Shown here: positions 45,247-55,488 of the stretch, in pieces | How positions within the stretch are numbered: the stretch's first letter is position 1 | How the letters are laid out: each line of letters opens with the position of its first letter | Assembly (NCBI RefSeq): GCF_000512915.1 | Contig: NZ_CP007034.1 | Location: 1,054,001-1,118,000 of the forward strand | Direction of reading: 5' to 3' | Source: Barnesiella viscericola DSM 18177 | Lineage (GTDB): Bacteria; Bacteroidota; Bacteroidia; Bacteroidales; Barnesiellaceae | DNA length: 64,000 bases | The notes under the pieces: model-generated | Seen by the model: the letters and a program-made list of their open reading frames with translations, nothing else | Told to the model about the DNA's origin: nothing | Databases searched by the model: none | Program-made: the position numbers and the translations under genes

Positions 45247-45667
45247 TTATGATAAGTTCGGTTCCTTCGAGTACCGAATCACCTTTATTTACTTTGATGG
45301 CCGTCACTTTACCGCTCTTGATGGCGTTGATGTTGTTTTCCATCTTCATGGCTTCCAGGATAAGCACGGCCTGGCCTGCGCTCACCGTATCGCCAACTTT
45401 CACCAAGATATCGTTTACAACACCGGGCAACGGCGATTTCACGGCGTCGGCACCCGAGTTGACAGTGGGTTTGGCAATAACGGGCTCACCCGTAGCAGTA
45501 CGCGGAGCCGACGAGGGCTTGGGCGTAGAAACCTTTACAGGAGCAGCCTCTTCCATCTGTACTTTGTAAGTGGTACCGTTCACCTCGACATGGGCAATGT
45601 TTTTCTCAATTTCGCCAACAGAAACCTTATAGAGGTTACCGTTGATTTTATACTTATACTCTTTCAT
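45239..45667 (-). CDS. Biotin carboxyl carrier subunit of the decarboxylase
   Basis: A 142-residue biotin-carrier protein. The C-terminal biotinyl domain has the EAMKMENNINAI motif with the biotin lysine near residue 108. The N-terminus (KYKINGNLYKVSVGEIEKN) and an alanine/proline-rich linker resemble the gamma/delta carriers of sodium-pump decarboxylases. It carries CO2 from the carboxyltransferase to the membrane beta subunit, whose gene overlaps it. Confidence 0.94.
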   Translation of the reverse strand: MKEYKYKINGNLYKVSVGEIEKNIAHVEVNGTTYKVQMEEAAPVKVSTPKPSSAPRTATGEPVIAKPTVNSGADAVKSPLPGVVNDILVKVGDTVSAGQAVLILEAMKMENNINAIKSGKVTAIKVNKGDSVLEGTELIIIE

Positions 45668-45694
45668 AAGTTTGTTTAATCGTTTTTTGGGGGA

Positions 45695-46609
45695 TTACTT
45701 TTTAGAGGGAATTTCACGCAGCGAATAAATCTTGGAGTTCCAAGGCGAGTAGGCTTTCTTCACCTTGTTGATGGTGAGGATTGTGTCTTCTACGTCGTGG
45801 GCTTCGAGATGCTGGTACAGAGCCATGGCGATAGCGGCATATACCTCGCCCGCCTCGCGGCCGAAGCCTTTCTCCTTGGCCTCTTCTTTATCGGAAATAC
45901 CATGTACTCGCATCGCATTGCGCTTCTTGATGAGAACCGAGATTTGCCCGATAAGACGGAACAACAGGTAGAGCAGCAACAAACCGGCAAATACGATAGC
46001 CATGGCCATGATTGCCATACCCACCCCGAAGGGGTCGTGCTCGGTAAACATATCGATTTTCACATTCTTGTCGAGCGTAATGTTGTTGGTACTCGGCGTT
46101 ACATAGCCCGACTGCTCGTTTCCGCCCTTGATTACCCAATAGCCCACACCGTCTTCATAGCGGGCATAGGAGTGGTCGGTGGGAATCCCTGCCGGAACCG
46201 TCACCGAGTCGATGAGGTCACGGCCGTTGGAATCGTAGAGACCAATCCAGTTGTCTTTGTCGGGGTCGAGCGTAAAATTCACGTGGAATGTTCCCCTGTT
46301 AGGCTTGCCGTCGGCCCAGAAAAGCACATGTTGCCGAGGCGGCATCTCGGTGAGAACATCGCCCTTGGGAATAGGATATTTCTTGGGATTGTTCTTGTCG
46401 TTGGTCAAGTAGCAGCTGCGCACATCGACAGTACCAAAGGTGGTATTGAAAATCTCTATCCAGGCCGACTGACAGCCGTAGTCGTCCTGATAGTTGTTTT
46501 CGTTGGTCACCAGCACCTCGTTGATACGCAAGCCTTTCCTTCCCTGTGCCCATACCGACGATACCATGAAGGCAGCGAACAGGAATATCCCTAAAATTTT
46601 TTTATTCAT
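45695..46609 (-). CDS. OadG-like subunit fused to an N-terminal lamin-tail domain
   Basis: A 304-residue membrane protein in the slot of the small gamma/delta subunit. The C-terminal part has the OadG-type single helix (MAIMAMAIVFAGLLLLYLLFRLIG, near 198-220) and a cytoplasmic tail. Residues 1-170 are unusual: a signal peptide and a lamin-tail-like (LTD) domain (LRINEVLVTNENNYQDDYGCQSAWIEIFNTT at its start), which would lie in the periplasm. OadG proteins normally have about 80-100 residues. The extra domain could stabilise the complex or bind the cell envelope, but this is unproven. Confidence 0.85.
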   Translation of the reverse strand: MNKKILGIFLFAAFMVSSVWAQGRKGLRINEVLVTNENNYQDDYGCQSAWIEIFNTTFGTVDVRSCYLTNDKNNPKKYPIPKGDVLTEMPPRQHVLFWADGKPNRGTFHVNFTLDPDKDNWIGLYDSNGRDLIDSVTVPAGIPTDHSYARYEDGVGYWVIKGGNEQSGYVTPSTNNITLDKNVKIDMFTEHDPFGVGMAIMAMAIVFAGLLLLYLLFRLIGQISVLIKKRNAMRVHGISDKEEAKEKGFGREAGEVYAAIAMALYQHLEAHDVEDTILTINKVKKAYSPWNSKIYSLREIPSKK

Positions 46610-46629
46610 CGTTTTATACTTTAAATGTA

Positions 46630-48183
46630 TTACAAAGGAATATTACCGTGCTTTTTAGCCGGATTGGTTAATTTCTTAGTCTGCAACTGCTGCAAGGCGC
46701 GAATGATGCGGAAGCGGGTGTTGCGAGGCTCGATTACGTCGTCGATATAACCATACTTGGCTGCGTTGTAGGGGTTGGCAAACAGTTTGGTATACTCGGC
46801 TTCTTTCTCGGCCATGAACTTGGCGGGATCGGGAGCCTCTTTGGCCTCTTTGGCATAGAGCACCTCTACGGCGCCGGCACCACCCATCACGGCGATTTCG
46901 GCGGTAGGCCATGCGTAGTTCATGTCGCCGCGCAGCTGTTTACAGCTCATCACGATGTGCGAACCACCGTAGGACTTACGCAGCGTGATGGTAACCTTGG
47001 GCACCGTGGCTTCGCCGTAGGCGTAGAGCAGTTTGGCACCGTGCAGAATCACACCGTTGTACTCTTGTCCCGTACCCGGCAGGAATCCCGGTACATCGAC
47101 GAGGCTGACAATAGGAATGTTAAAGGCGTCGCAGAAGCGGACGAAACGGGCGGCTTTGCGCGAAGCGTTGCTGTCGAGCACACCGGCCAGGTATTTGGGC
47201 TGGTTGGCTACGATACCTACCGACTGACCGTTGAAGCGGGCGAAACCGATGATGATATTCTTGGCGTAGTCGCGTTGAACTTCGAGGAACTCGCCGTTAT
47301 CGATGATAGCACCGATTACCTCGTACATGTCGTAGGGGCGGTTGGGGCTATCGGGGATAATCTCGTTGAGCGAATCTTCGAGACGGTCGATGGGGTCGTT
47401 GCAGGGAACGAGCGGAGCCTCTTCGAGGTTGTTCTGGGGAATATAGCTGATGAGCTTGCGGATAATGGCCAGAGCCTCTTCACCGTTCTCGGCGGCAAAG
47501 TGGGCTACACCCGACTTGACCGAATGAACTTCGGCACCACCGAGAGCCTCCTGGGTAACGTCTTCGCCGGTCACGGTCTTGACTACCTTCGGGCCGGTGA
47601 GGAACATGTAGGAGATGCCTTTGGCCATGATCGTGAAGTCGGTCAGGGCAGGCGAATATACGGCACCACCGGCGCAGGGACCGAGAATGGCCGAGATTTG
47701 GGGAATCACACCCGAAGCCATGATGTTGCGCTGGAAGATTTCGGCATAACCGGCCAAGGCGTTGATACCTTCCTGGATACGGGCACCTCCCGAGTCGTTC
47801 AGGCCAATGCAGGGCGCACCCATCTTCATGGCCATATCCATGACCTTGCAGATTTTCAGGGCCATCGTCTCGGACAGTGAACCGCCAAATACGGTAAAGT
47901 CCTGAGCAAATACATAAACGAGGCGGCCTTCGATCGTACCGTAACCGGTTACGACGCCGTCGCCCAAAAACGATTTCTTCTCTTGACCGAAGTTGGTACA
48001 TCTGTGTCGCACAAACATATCCAACTCTTCAAAGCTGCCTTCGTCGAGGAGTTGCGCAATGCGCTCACGAGCCGTATATTTACCTTTCTCGTGTTGTTTA
48101 TCGATGGCTTTTTGTCCACCACCCAGGCGAGCCTGAGCGCGCAGCTCAATCAGCTCCTGTACTTTTTCAAGTTGATTGCTCAT
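46630..48183 (-). CDS. mmdA: Methylmalonyl-CoA decarboxylase alpha / acyl-CoA carboxyltransferase
   Basis: Carboxyltransferase of 517 residues that moves the carboxyl group of methylmalonyl-CoA to biotin, releasing propionyl-CoA. The crotonase-like acyl-CoA carboxylase fold shows [21 protein letters not shown], the oxyanion motif GGARIQEG near 130, and [16 protein letters not shown]-type and [10 protein letters not shown] blocks. It shares sequence with propionyl-CoA carboxylase beta; the neighbouring sodium-pump subunits and epimerase support the decarboxylase role. It begins 5 bp after the epimerase gene. Confidence 0.93.
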   Translation of the reverse strand: MSNQLEKVQELIELRAQARLGGGQKAIDKQHEKGKYTARERIAQLLDEGSFEELDMFVRHRCTNFGQEKKSFLGDGVVTGYGTIEGRLVYVFAQDFTVFGGSLSETMALKICKVMDMAMKMGAPCIGLNDSGGARIQEGINALAGYAEIFQRNIMASGVIPQISAILGPCAGGAVYSPALTDFTIMAKGISYMFLTGPKVVKTVTGEDVTQEALGGAEVHSVKSGVAHFAAENGEEALAIIRKLISYIPQNNLEEAPLVPCNDPIDRLEDSLNEIIPDSPNRPYDMYEVIGAIIDNGEFLEVQRDYAKNIIIGFARFNGQSVGIVANQPKYLAGVLDSNASRKAARFVRFCDAFNIPIVSLVDVPGFLPGTGQEYNGVILHGAKLLYAYGEATVPKVTITLRKSYGGSHIVMSCKQLRGDMNYAWPTAEIAVMGGAGAVEVLYAKEAKEAPDPAKFMAEKEAEYTKLFANPYNAAKYGYIDDVIEPRNTRFRIIRALQQLQTKKLTNPAKKHGNIPL

Positions 48184-48188
48184 ATTTT

Positions 48189-48602
48189 TTATTTATTAGG
48201 GTCTTCACAAAGTTCGGTTAATACGCTGCAAGTCGATTTGGGGTGCAGGAAAGCGATGTTCAACCCCTCGGCACCTTTGCGGGGAGCTTTGTCGATCAGG
48301 CGCACACCTTTGGCTTCGACTTCGGCCAAGGCATTGGCCACACCGTCTTCGATAGCGAAAGCCAGGTGATGGATACCCTCGCCGCGTTTCTCTATGAACT
48401 TGGCAATCGTGCTGTCTTCGCTGGTGGGCTCAAGCAGCTCGATTTTGGTCTGTCCTACTTTGAAGAAAGCGGTTTTTACCTTCTGGTCGGCCACCTCTTC
48501 GATGGAATAACATTTAAGACCTAAAATGTTTTCGTAATAAGGAATAGCTTCGTCAAGACTCTTGACAGCGATTCCCAAGTGTTCAATGTGAGAAATGTTC
48601 AT
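48189..48602 (-). CDS. mce: Methylmalonyl-CoA epimerase
   Basis: A 137-residue VOC-fold enzyme that interconverts (R)- and (S)-methylmalonyl-CoA. It starts [22 protein letters not shown] with the metal histidine, has [31 protein letters not shown] with the second histidine and the family's glutamate, and ends [19 protein letters not shown]. It is the first gene of the operon. In succinate-to-propionate fermentation it acts after methylmalonyl-CoA mutase, which is not in this window. Confidence 0.95.
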   Translation of the reverse strand: MNISHIEHLGIAVKSLDEAIPYYENILGLKCYSIEEVADQKVKTAFFKVGQTKIELLEPTSEDSTIAKFIEKRGEGIHHLAFAIEDGVANALAEVEAKGVRLIDKAPRKGAEGLNIAFLHPKSTCSVLTELCEDPNK

Positions 48603-48667
48603 AATAATTAGTATTTAGTTAACTTATACTTTTAGTTTCGGCTCTTATAAGCCAGTTATAAGACGGG

Positions 48668-48675
48668 CAAATTTA
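48668..48675 (-). promoter_or_regulatory. -7 box of the mce-mmdA operon
   Basis: The minus strand reads TAAATTTG 66 bp upstream of mce. The rest of the 364-bp divergent gap to dnaK (48676-48966) shows no clear -7 box or heat-shock operator. Confidence 0.6.
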
Positions 48676-48966
48676 CGTCATTTCGGTTGAATAACGAAAT
48701 AAATCGGCGAAAATAAGCTGCGCGAAAATCAACCTTTTACCGGGCACGGGCGTTTTCTACACGGAGCCTAACGACCGGCCTCGACCGATATGACAAATCG
48801 ACAGCATTACTGACAGGGGCGACCGACGCCGTTTTGAAAAGACTGACAAAAAAAACATTTTCGTCCCCCTCGTTTTTTGGCATGGCATTTGAAGATTATG
48901 GAGTGTCGCTCGCAAGGGCGGCGGATAAATTAACTCTATTGAATAACAAATAAAAAGTATATAACT

Positions 48967-50877
48967 ATGGGAAAGATTATTGGTATTGACTTAGGAACAA
49001 CCAACTCGTGTGTCGCCGTAATGGAAGGTACCGAGCCGGTAGTAATCGCCAACAGCGAGGGTCGTCGTACGACGCCTTCAATCGTGGCTTTTGTAGATGG
49101 TGGCGAACGTAAAGTGGGTGAGCCCGCCAAACGTCAGGCCATCACGAACCCGACGAGAACAATCTTCTCGATCAAACGTTTCATGGGCGAGTCTTATGAC
49201 CAGGTAACCAACGAAATCGCTCGTGTGCCTTACAAGGTAGTGCGCAGCGACAACAACATGCCTCGTGTCGACATCGACGGTCGTCTCTACTCACCGCAAG
49301 AGATTTCGGCCATGATTCTGCAAAAAATGAAAAAAACAGCCGAAGACTATCTGGGTCAAGAGGTAACCGATGCCGTGATTACGGTACCTGCCTACTTCAA
49401 CGACTCGCAACGTCAGGCTACGAAGGAGGCCGGTGAGATTGCCGGGTTGAACGTCCGCCGTATCGTCAACGAACCTACGGCTGCCGCTTTGGCCTACGGT
49501 CTCGACAAGGCTAACAAAGATATGAAAATCGCCGTATTCGACCTGGGTGGTGGTACGTTCGATATCTCTATCCTGGAATTGGGCGACGGTGTATTCGAAG
49601 TAAAATCGACCAACGGTGATACTCACCTGGGTGGTGATGACTTCGACCACGTAATCATCGACTGGCTGGCCGATGAGTTCAAGAACGACGAAGGCGTAGA
49701 CCTGCGTGAGGATCCTATGGCCTTGCAACGGTTGAAAGAGGCTGCCGAAAAGGCTAAAATCGAATTGTCGAGCTCGACCTCGACCGAGATCAACTTGCCT
49801 TACATCATGCCTGTAAACGGTGTGCCCAAACACTTGGTTAAGACGTTGACGCGTGCCAAATTCGAGCAGTTGTGCGACCGCTTGATCCAGGCTACCATCG
49901 AGCCTTGCCGCAAAGCCCTGCAAGATGCCGGACTGAGCGCATCGGATATCGACGAGGTTATCCTCGTAGGTGGTTCGACCCGTATCCCCGCTATCCAAGC
50001 TATCGTCGAGAAATTCTTCGGCAAGACGCCGTCGAAGGGTGTTAACCCCGACGAGGTAGTTGCCGTAGGTGCTGCCATACAGGGAGCCGTATTAACCGGC
50101 GATGTAAAAGATGTGTTGCTGCTCGATGTAACGCCGCTTTCGCTGGGTATCGAAACGCTGGGTGGCGTGATGACCAAACTGATCGACGCCAACACGACGA
50201 TTCCTACCCGCAAGTCGGAAATCTTCTCGACGGCTGTCGACAACCAACCTTCGGTTGAAATCCACGTACTGCAAGGTGAACGTCCTATGGCCAAGGACAA
50301 CAAGACCATCGGTAAGTTCCACCTCGACGGAATCCCCGCTGCCATGCGTGGTGTGCCTCAAATCGAGGTTACATTCGATATCGATGCCAACGGTATCTTG
50401 AATGTATCGGCCAAAGATAAAGGCACGGGCAAAGAGCAGAGCATTCGTATCGAGGCTTCGAGCGGCTTGACCGACGCCGAAATCAAACGTATGAAGGACG
50501 AGGCTGCCGCCAACGCCGAAAGTGATGCCAAAGAGAAGGAACGTATCGATAAACTGAATCACGCCGATGCCCTTATCTTCCAGACCGAGAAACAGCTCAA
50601 AGAGATGGGCGACAAGATCCCGGCCGACAAGAGAAGCGCCATTGAATCGGCTCTGAACAAACTGAAAGAGGCTCACAAGGCTCAGGATATCGCCGGTGTC
50701 GACTCGGCTTCGAGCGAACTGGAAAGCGTTCTGCAAGCTGCTGCCCAAGACCTGTACAACGCTCAGGCTCAACAACAGGCTGGTGCTCAACAGGCTCAAC
50801 CGGGTGCCAACGCACAACAGGGCGGTAACAACGACGGTAAAGATGTGACCGACGTGGACTTCGAGGAAGTTAAATAA
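48967..50877 (+). CDS. dnaK: Chaperone protein DnaK (Hsp70)
   Basis: ATP-dependent chaperone of 636 residues. The N-terminal ATPase has [16 protein letters not shown], the phosphate-2 motif [11 protein letters not shown] near 195, and [11 protein letters not shown] near 340. The substrate-binding domain contains [16 protein letters not shown] and the [12 protein letters not shown] loop. The tail is a Q/A-rich segment ending [11 protein letters not shown], a normal bacterial DnaK end. dnaJ and grpE are not adjacent. Confidence 0.98.
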   Translation: MGKIIGIDLGTTNSCVAVMEGTEPVVIANSEGRRTTPSIVAFVDGGERKVGEPAKRQAITNPTRTIFSIKRFMGESYDQVTNEIARVPYKVVRSDNNMPRVDIDGRLYSPQEISAMILQKMKKTAEDYLGQEVTDAVITVPAYFNDSQRQATKEAGEIAGLNVRRIVNEPTAAALAYGLDKANKDMKIAVFDLGGGTFDISILELGDGVFEVKSTNGDTHLGGDDFDHVIIDWLADEFKNDEGVDLREDPMALQRLKEAAEKAKIELSSSTSTEINLPYIMPVNGVPKHLVKTLTRAKFEQLCDRLIQATIEPCRKALQDAGLSASDIDEVILVGGSTRIPAIQAIVEKFFGKTPSKGVNPDEVVAVGAAIQGAVLTGDVKDVLLLDVTPLSLGIETLGGVMTKLIDANTTIPTRKSEIFSTAVDNQPSVEIHVLQGERPMAKDNKTIGKFHLDGIPAAMRGVPQIEVTFDIDANGILNVSAKDKGTGKEQSIRIEASSGLTDAEIKRMKDEAAANAESDAKEKERIDKLNHADALIFQTEKQLKEMGDKIPADKRSAIESALNKLKEAHKAQDIAGVDSASSELESVLQAAAQDLYNAQAQQQAGAQQAQPGANAQQGGNNDGKDVTDVDFEEVK

Positions 50878-50905
50878 ACGAGTAAATCTCTAATCCTCTA
50901 TAACC

Positions 50906-50945
50906 AGCGAGGCGTATCGCAACAGCGATGCGCCTCGCTTTTTTT
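50906..50945 (+). terminator. Terminator of dnaK
   Basis: A 15-bp stem with one G-U pair (50906-50920 with 50925-50939) is followed by a T-run at 50939-50945. Confidence 0.9.
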
Positions 50946-51059
50946 GTGTCTGCCTTGAATAAGACTAAAAATAACTCTTTATTTTTACCCAGTTGTATTA
51001 CTATAGAGATAAATATATTTTATTTATACACTTAAAGAATACGAGAAAACACTTATCTA

Positions 51060-51338
51060 TCACTTCCTCCCAAGAATATCTATATTATTTTTTCTTAGCC
51101 AATCAATATAATTAGGATCCTGTTCCTCTATTTCCTTCAATGATTTCCCTTTATATTTTCCAAAAGGCATAATAACATTTTCTGCCATTTGGGAAAAGAC
51201 TCTATCGTATTCCTCTGATAAAAGTTTTTTAGCTTCTGAATCATTTTTGGGTATTATCCCTAAGATTTCAAGAATATCAACCTTGAAATTTGGATCATTC
51301 TCAATTAGCCAATATATATATTTTGCATCTTTAAGATA
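51060..51338 (-). pseudogene. 3' part of a small gene split by an IS element
   Basis: This fragment encodes KDAKYIYWLIENDPNFKV and then a second motif, MPFGKYKGKSLKEIEEQDP with YIDWL. It joins 53044-53449 in frame if the IS and one 7-bp target duplicate are removed, giving a 225-residue protein with two copies of the FG-x-YKG...DP-x-YI-x-WL motif. That motif occurs in DUF3820-like and exonuclease-associated proteins; no nuclease domain is visible. The open frame to 51452 continues into IS sequence and is not real. Confidence 0.8.
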
Positions 51339-53043
51339 GGGACTGTCGTAAAAAGAATAAAACTTTATAAAGAATTGATTGCTAATGTAATATAAAATCC
51401 GTATCTTAGCTAAAGATAAAAAGAATACCCCCAAGCGCCCTGGAAAAGCCAAATTTGGAGGTATCGCAAAAATTAATCTGCATGGCTAAGGTACAAAATT
51501 TCTCTGGAATATCACCCGATCTTCCTTTCACGGAGTTCGATTTTTATGAATTGCATAGGCAGACATTCGCGACTAGCGAGCTGGGAAAAATCAGGAAGAG
51601 GCTGCCGCTACGTGAGATGGCAGAGAACTTTGGACTGATAAGCAAGAGCATGAGAGCGAAGAAAGGACGAAAAACATACTTCACCCCGGAGGGCAAGGTT
51701 GCGCTGATGTTCCTGAAGATGTACACAGGTCTGAGCAGCCCGAAGTTGATGGAGCATCTTAACGGTAACGTCCACTATCAGCTCTTCTGCGATGTGAGAA
51801 TAGACCCGATGCATCCTCTGACGAACTACAAACTTCTGGACGACGTGTTTTCGGAACTGGCCCGCGGGCTGAAGATCCAACAGCAGCAGGAGATACTGGC
51901 AAGAGCCTGGAAACCGTACATGAAGGACCTGGACACGATGTATACGGATGCGACCTGTTACGAGAGCGAGATGCACTATCCTACGGATCCGAAGCTTCTG
52001 TGGGAAGGAATAGAGAAGTCATATGAGATAATGTGCACTCTGAGTGCCAAGCTGAATGTGCACCGTCCGAGGACGAAGTACGTAGACGTAGAGAAGGCCA
52101 ACCTGTCGTACAGGAAGCGGCGCAGGCATACGAAAGTCCAGACCAGGAAACTGACCAGACGCCTGCTCAACCTTTTGGGGAAGATACTGAAGGAGACCCG
52201 CACACTGGAGAGGGAGAATGCAGGTGCGGAGAAATTGCTGACAGCCAGACAGAAGAGCGATATTGAAATCATCACAAGGATGTACCGTCAGCAGAAGGCC
52301 CACTTCGAGAACAACAATCCTCGCGAGAGTGTCAAGGACAGGATAGTGAGCATCAGCAAGCCGTATGTGAGGCCGATCGTGAGAGGCAAGGAAGTGAAGA
52401 GCGTAGAGTTCGGTGCGAAGTGCAACAACATCCAGGTTGACGGACTCTCATTCATCGAGAAGCTGTCATTCAATGCCTTCAACGAGGGAACCAGGCTTAC
52501 GCACTGCCTGAAGATGCACCGAAAGCTCTTCGGTGTGGACGCGAAGAAGGTCGGAGGAGATGCAGGCTATGCCGGCAGCGCCAACAGGGGGTACTGCAAG
52601 GATAGAGGAATACAGACGTCATTCGTCAAGCGTGGCCGTCCGTCCTTGGAAAAGAAAGAGAACGACATCATCCGCAACGAGCTGGCGAGGGTGAGGGCAA
52701 CGAGGATGGAAGGCTCGTTCGGAACGCAGAAGGAACACTATGGCCTGAAACGCATCAAGGCAAGGACGAAGTTGACCGAAATCCTGTACATCTTCTTTGG
52801 CATCCACACGGCGAATGCAGTACAGCTCGTCCGGCGGGAAGTCAACGAAATTGCTCAGGCTGCCTGATGTTCGAGGTGAGTGAGAAACGGCCCTTTCACT
52901 GGAGTATTGGCTCCAGTTGGGTCCAAAAATGAAAAAAGGGGCTCCGAAACGGAGCCGAAAATATAAAAAGATGAGTTCGATCGGAAAAATTACCGGGACG
53001 GTCTGCCGATTGACTCATAATGACGGAATTAAACGACTGTCCC
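51339..53043 (+). mobile_element. Insertion sequence, IS5/IS1182-like superfamily, 1.7 kb
   Basis: The ends carry imperfect inverted repeats: GGGACTGTCGT at the left and GGGACAGTCGT (minus strand) at the right. TAAGATA is duplicated at 51332-51338 and 53044-53050. Removing the element and one duplicate restores an open frame in the host gene, which defines the boundaries. One transposase gene is inside and intact. Confidence 0.88.
51482..52867 (+). CDS. DDE transposase of the insertion sequence
   Basis: A 461-residue transposase. The N-terminal DUF772-like region (EGKVALMFLKMYTGLSSPKLMEHLNGN) is typical of IS5/IS1182-type enzymes. The DDE residues are likely the D of DTMYTDATCYES, the D of GGDAGYAGSANRGYC, and the E of RMEGSFGTQKEHYGLK. 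I choose ATG 51482 (MAKVQNFSG); the frame opens at 51455. The gene is uninterrupted, so the element may still move. Family naming is from domain pattern only. Confidence 0.88.
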   Translation: MAKVQNFSGISPDLPFTEFDFYELHRQTFATSELGKIRKRLPLREMAENFGLISKSMRAKKGRKTYFTPEGKVALMFLKMYTGLSSPKLMEHLNGNVHYQLFCDVRIDPMHPLTNYKLLDDVFSELARGLKIQQQQEILARAWKPYMKDLDTMYTDATCYESEMHYPTDPKLLWEGIEKSYEIMCTLSAKLNVHRPRTKYVDVEKANLSYRKRRRHTKVQTRKLTRRLLNLLGKILKETRTLERENAGAEKLLTARQKSDIEIITRMYRQQKAHFENNNPRESVKDRIVSISKPYVRPIVRGKEVKSVEFGAKCNNIQVDGLSFIEKLSFNAFNEGTRLTHCLKMHRKLFGVDAKKVGGDAGYAGSANRGYCKDRGIQTSFVKRGRPSLEKKENDIIRNELARVRATRMEGSFGTQKEHYGLKRIKARTKLTEILYIFFGIHTANAVQLVRREVNEIAQAA

Positions 53044-53449
53044 TAAGATAGACATCTCGATATGTCATACCTTTATACTGACCAAATGATAAAATCTCAT
53101 CAGCTTTATGAATAGGGAATATTTCATCTAACGAATGGCCAGGAACATCTATCAATACCCATTCACCACAACCAGCACATGGTATCTCTGCTATATCATC
53201 AATACTATAATTGGGATTGTACATTTTCAAATATTCGTCATCTCTTACATTATTAACCAAACAATATCCATATGCTTTACCATATTTTCCCTTTGGCTCT
53301 ACTTTCTCAACCATAAATGTACGGCCCGTAGGTTTATATCTATTTTCGAAAAGGGAACGTTTCAATCCCACTTCACAACGTTTTACTTGAAAAGGGACTC
53401 GCCTACCTATGTTATAATAAATATTGAATATATTATCTTTCGGATACAT
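53044..53449 (-). pseudogene. 5' part of the small gene split by the IS element
   Basis: From ATG 53449 it encodes 135 residues before the insertion point, including a CAGCGEW zinc-ribbon-like pair of cysteines and the first LSFGQYKGMTYRDVYL motif. The frame then runs a few codons into the IS. There is no signal peptide, so the intact protein would be cytoplasmic. The reconstructed frame with 51060-51331 has no stop, so the insertion is probably recent. The gene is AT-rich like its neighbour at 53480. Confidence 0.8.
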
Positions 53450-53479
53450 AAACGATATAAAAAATATTTTAATAGATTC

Positions 53480-54364
53480 TCAATATAAGTCTCTCCTCTT
53501 TCTCGTGTGACCACTGAACCTGCCATACATACCCCTCTTTTGATCCAATAATATAAAATTATAAGTATTATTGGTAGGATAAAGCGTGAAACGCCCATTT
53601 TCTTCGTCCTCACCATAGATTAAATTTCTTGTATTTAATTCTACTTCGAACCTATTATTTCCACTGACATCATATTGAATTTGCCACATTTTACCATTGC
53701 GTGTATCCAATTTAATGAAGGTCCAAATATTATTCGTTGGGAACAATTTATAGGATTCATTTGATACTTGTGTAACTTTCAGATTTCTAAATGCATTAAC
53801 TTGGTCATAAAGTGCAGAGTTAGCACTATCAATATATTCCACCTTCAAATAGGAGTTTAGACATAAACGAACTATTCCTAACGGCAACTCAAACTCAGTT
53901 TTATAATTGTACCTCTTATTAGTTTCGTATTTAAGTTGAACCGAACCATTACTTACAACTGAATCCACCAATACTGAATCTATAGAAAACTTTTCCTCAC
54001 TATAAGAAGGGTTTCCATACGTATCTATCAACCTTTTCTTTTGGTCCTCATATTCAGATAAAATATCGATTTTATCATCATCATTAGAGAGAAGCCAGCC
54101 GTCAACTTTATATACAAATTTACTTTCTGGAATAAATCCGACAGAAATAAACCAATCTTTATACACTCCAGCTATAGCTTTTAAAGTTATCTCCGTAACT
54201 CTTTCCTGCCAGACCTCATAATTCTCCCGTGGCAATTCATACAAAAAATCATCAACGGAGCCATTTATAGGCACTCCTTCAAATTCTAAGTGTTTTGTTT
54301 TTACTTGTGCAATTGCCCCAATTGAAATAAAGACAAGGGCTGCAATAACATAAACCTTTTTCAT
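53480..54364 (-). CDS. Exported hypothetical protein with C-terminal repeats
   Basis: A 294-residue protein that I cannot assign. A signal peptide (MKKVYVIAALVFISIGAIAQ) is clear. The last third has two related units: KLFPTNNIWTFIKLDTRNGK and TLYPTNNTYNFILLDQKRGM, each followed by a short beta pattern. The N-terminal part (VPINGSVDDFLYELPRENYEV) recalls other Bacteroides exported proteins of unknown role. The frame opens at 54394, but ATG 54364 begins the signal peptide. It is AT-rich, like the IS-split gene 30 bp downstream, with which it may form an operon. Confidence 0.75.
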   Translation of the reverse strand: MKKVYVIAALVFISIGAIAQVKTKHLEFEGVPINGSVDDFLYELPRENYEVWQERVTEITLKAIAGVYKDWFISVGFIPESKFVYKVDGWLLSNDDDKIDILSEYEDQKKRLIDTYGNPSYSEEKFSIDSVLVDSVVSNGSVQLKYETNKRYNYKTEFELPLGIVRLCLNSYLKVEYIDSANSALYDQVNAFRNLKVTQVSNESYKLFPTNNIWTFIKLDTRNGKMWQIQYDVSGNNRFEVELNTRNLIYGEDEENGRFTLYPTNNTYNFILLDQKRGMYGRFSGHTRKRRDLY

Positions 54365-54434
54365 ATTCATGGCATTAAATTTCAATAATCTCAAATATAC
54401 ATAAAAGCTTTAACTTTCTCTTTTCTTAGATAAA

Positions 54435-54474
54435 AAAATCGCATCTATTGCAAAAATGCAATAGATGCGATTTT
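54435..54474. terminator. Bidirectional terminator between the exported hypothetical gene and prs
   Basis: An 18-bp perfect stem (54435-54452 with 54457-54474) has A-rich and T-rich flanks, so it can end prs transcripts on the minus strand. Confidence 0.88.
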
Positions 54475-54495
54475 CTATAAATGAGAGCTGTAGTA

Positions 54496-55434
54496 TTACA
54501 GCAGGTATTGCGAACTGATGGATTTGTTTTCGTACACCCGACGAATGGTATCGGCAAAGAGGTCGGCAATGCTGATGATGTGCACCTTGTCGCACTGCTT
54601 GTTGTAGGGGATACTGTCGGTGAAGATCATCTCGGTCATCGACGAGTTCTGTACACGTTCAGTGGCAGGGTCGCTCATCACGGCGTGCGAAGCGATGGCG
54701 CGAACCGAGAGGGCTCCTTTGCTCATCATCAGGTCGGCAGCTTTGGTGATGGTACCGGCGGTATCGACCATATCGTCCACGAGAATTACGTTCTTACCCT
54801 CCACGTCGCCAATCACGGTCATGCTCTCGACTACATTGGCTTTGGCGCGTTGCTTGTGACAGAGTACCAGGGGCACACCCAGGTACTTGGCATAGGTGCT
54901 GGCGCGCTTGGAACCTCCTACGTCGGGGGTAGCAACCACCATATCCTTGAGATTCAACGATTGGATATAGGGAATGAATACCGACGAAGCATACAAGTGA
55001 TCCACGGGAACATCGAAGAAACCCTGAATCTGGTCGGCGTGCAGGTCCATCGTGATGAGACGGTTGATACCGGCTACGCTCAGAATGTCGGCCAACAGCT
55101 TGGCGGCAATCGAAACACGGGGTTTGTCCTTGCGGTCCTGACGTGCCCAACCGAAATAGGGAACGACGGCTACAATAGATTTGGCCGAAGCGCGTTTGGC
55201 GGCATCGATCATCAACAACAATTCCATGAGGTTGTCGGAATTGGGGAAGGTCGATTGCACCAGATATACCTGGCAGCCCCGAATCGACTCCTCGAAGGAT
55301 ACGGCAAATTCGCCATCGGCAAAATGCTGAATGTTCATTTGGCCTAATTCGCAACCCAGACTATTACAGATTTTTTCAGCGAGATACCTTGAATTGGTTC
55401 CCGAAAATACCTTGAACGGAGGTGTTTGACTCAT
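54496..55434 (-). CDS. prs: Ribose-phosphate pyrophosphokinase
   Basis: Makes PRPP from ribose 5-phosphate and ATP for nucleotide, histidine and tryptophan synthesis. It is 312 residues, the standard length. It shows FSGTNSRYLAEKI, the ATP loop FGWARQDRKDKPR near 95-105, and the PRPP-binding signature VILVDDMVDTAGTI near 215-228. I use ATG 55434 (MSQTPPFKVFSG); the frame opens at 55485. A TACCTTTG -7 box at 55482-55475 fits this choice. The GH13 gene ends just upstream of it. Confidence 0.97.
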   Translation of the reverse strand: MSQTPPFKVFSGTNSRYLAEKICNSLGCELGQMNIQHFADGEFAVSFEESIRGCQVYLVQSTFPNSDNLMELLLMIDAAKRASAKSIVAVVPYFGWARQDRKDKPRVSIAAKLLADILSVAGINRLITMDLHADQIQGFFDVPVDHLYASSVFIPYIQSLNLKDMVVATPDVGGSKRASTYAKYLGVPLVLCHKQRAKANVVESMTVIGDVEGKNVILVDDMVDTAGTITKAADLMMSKGALSVRAIASHAVMSDPATERVQNSSMTEMIFTDSIPYNKQCDKVHIISIADLFADTIRRVYENKSISSQYLL

Positions 55435-55474
55435 GATTTTTTGTATGTAAAAACAGAGGTTATTATTTGTGGGA

Positions 55475-55482
55475 CAAAGGTA
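55475..55482 (-). promoter_or_regulatory. -7 box of prs
   Basis: The minus strand reads TACCTTTG, 41 bp upstream of prs and 7 bp past the GH13 stop, so prs can be expressed independently. No clear -33 box. Confidence 0.6.
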
Positions 55483-55488
55483 CAATTT

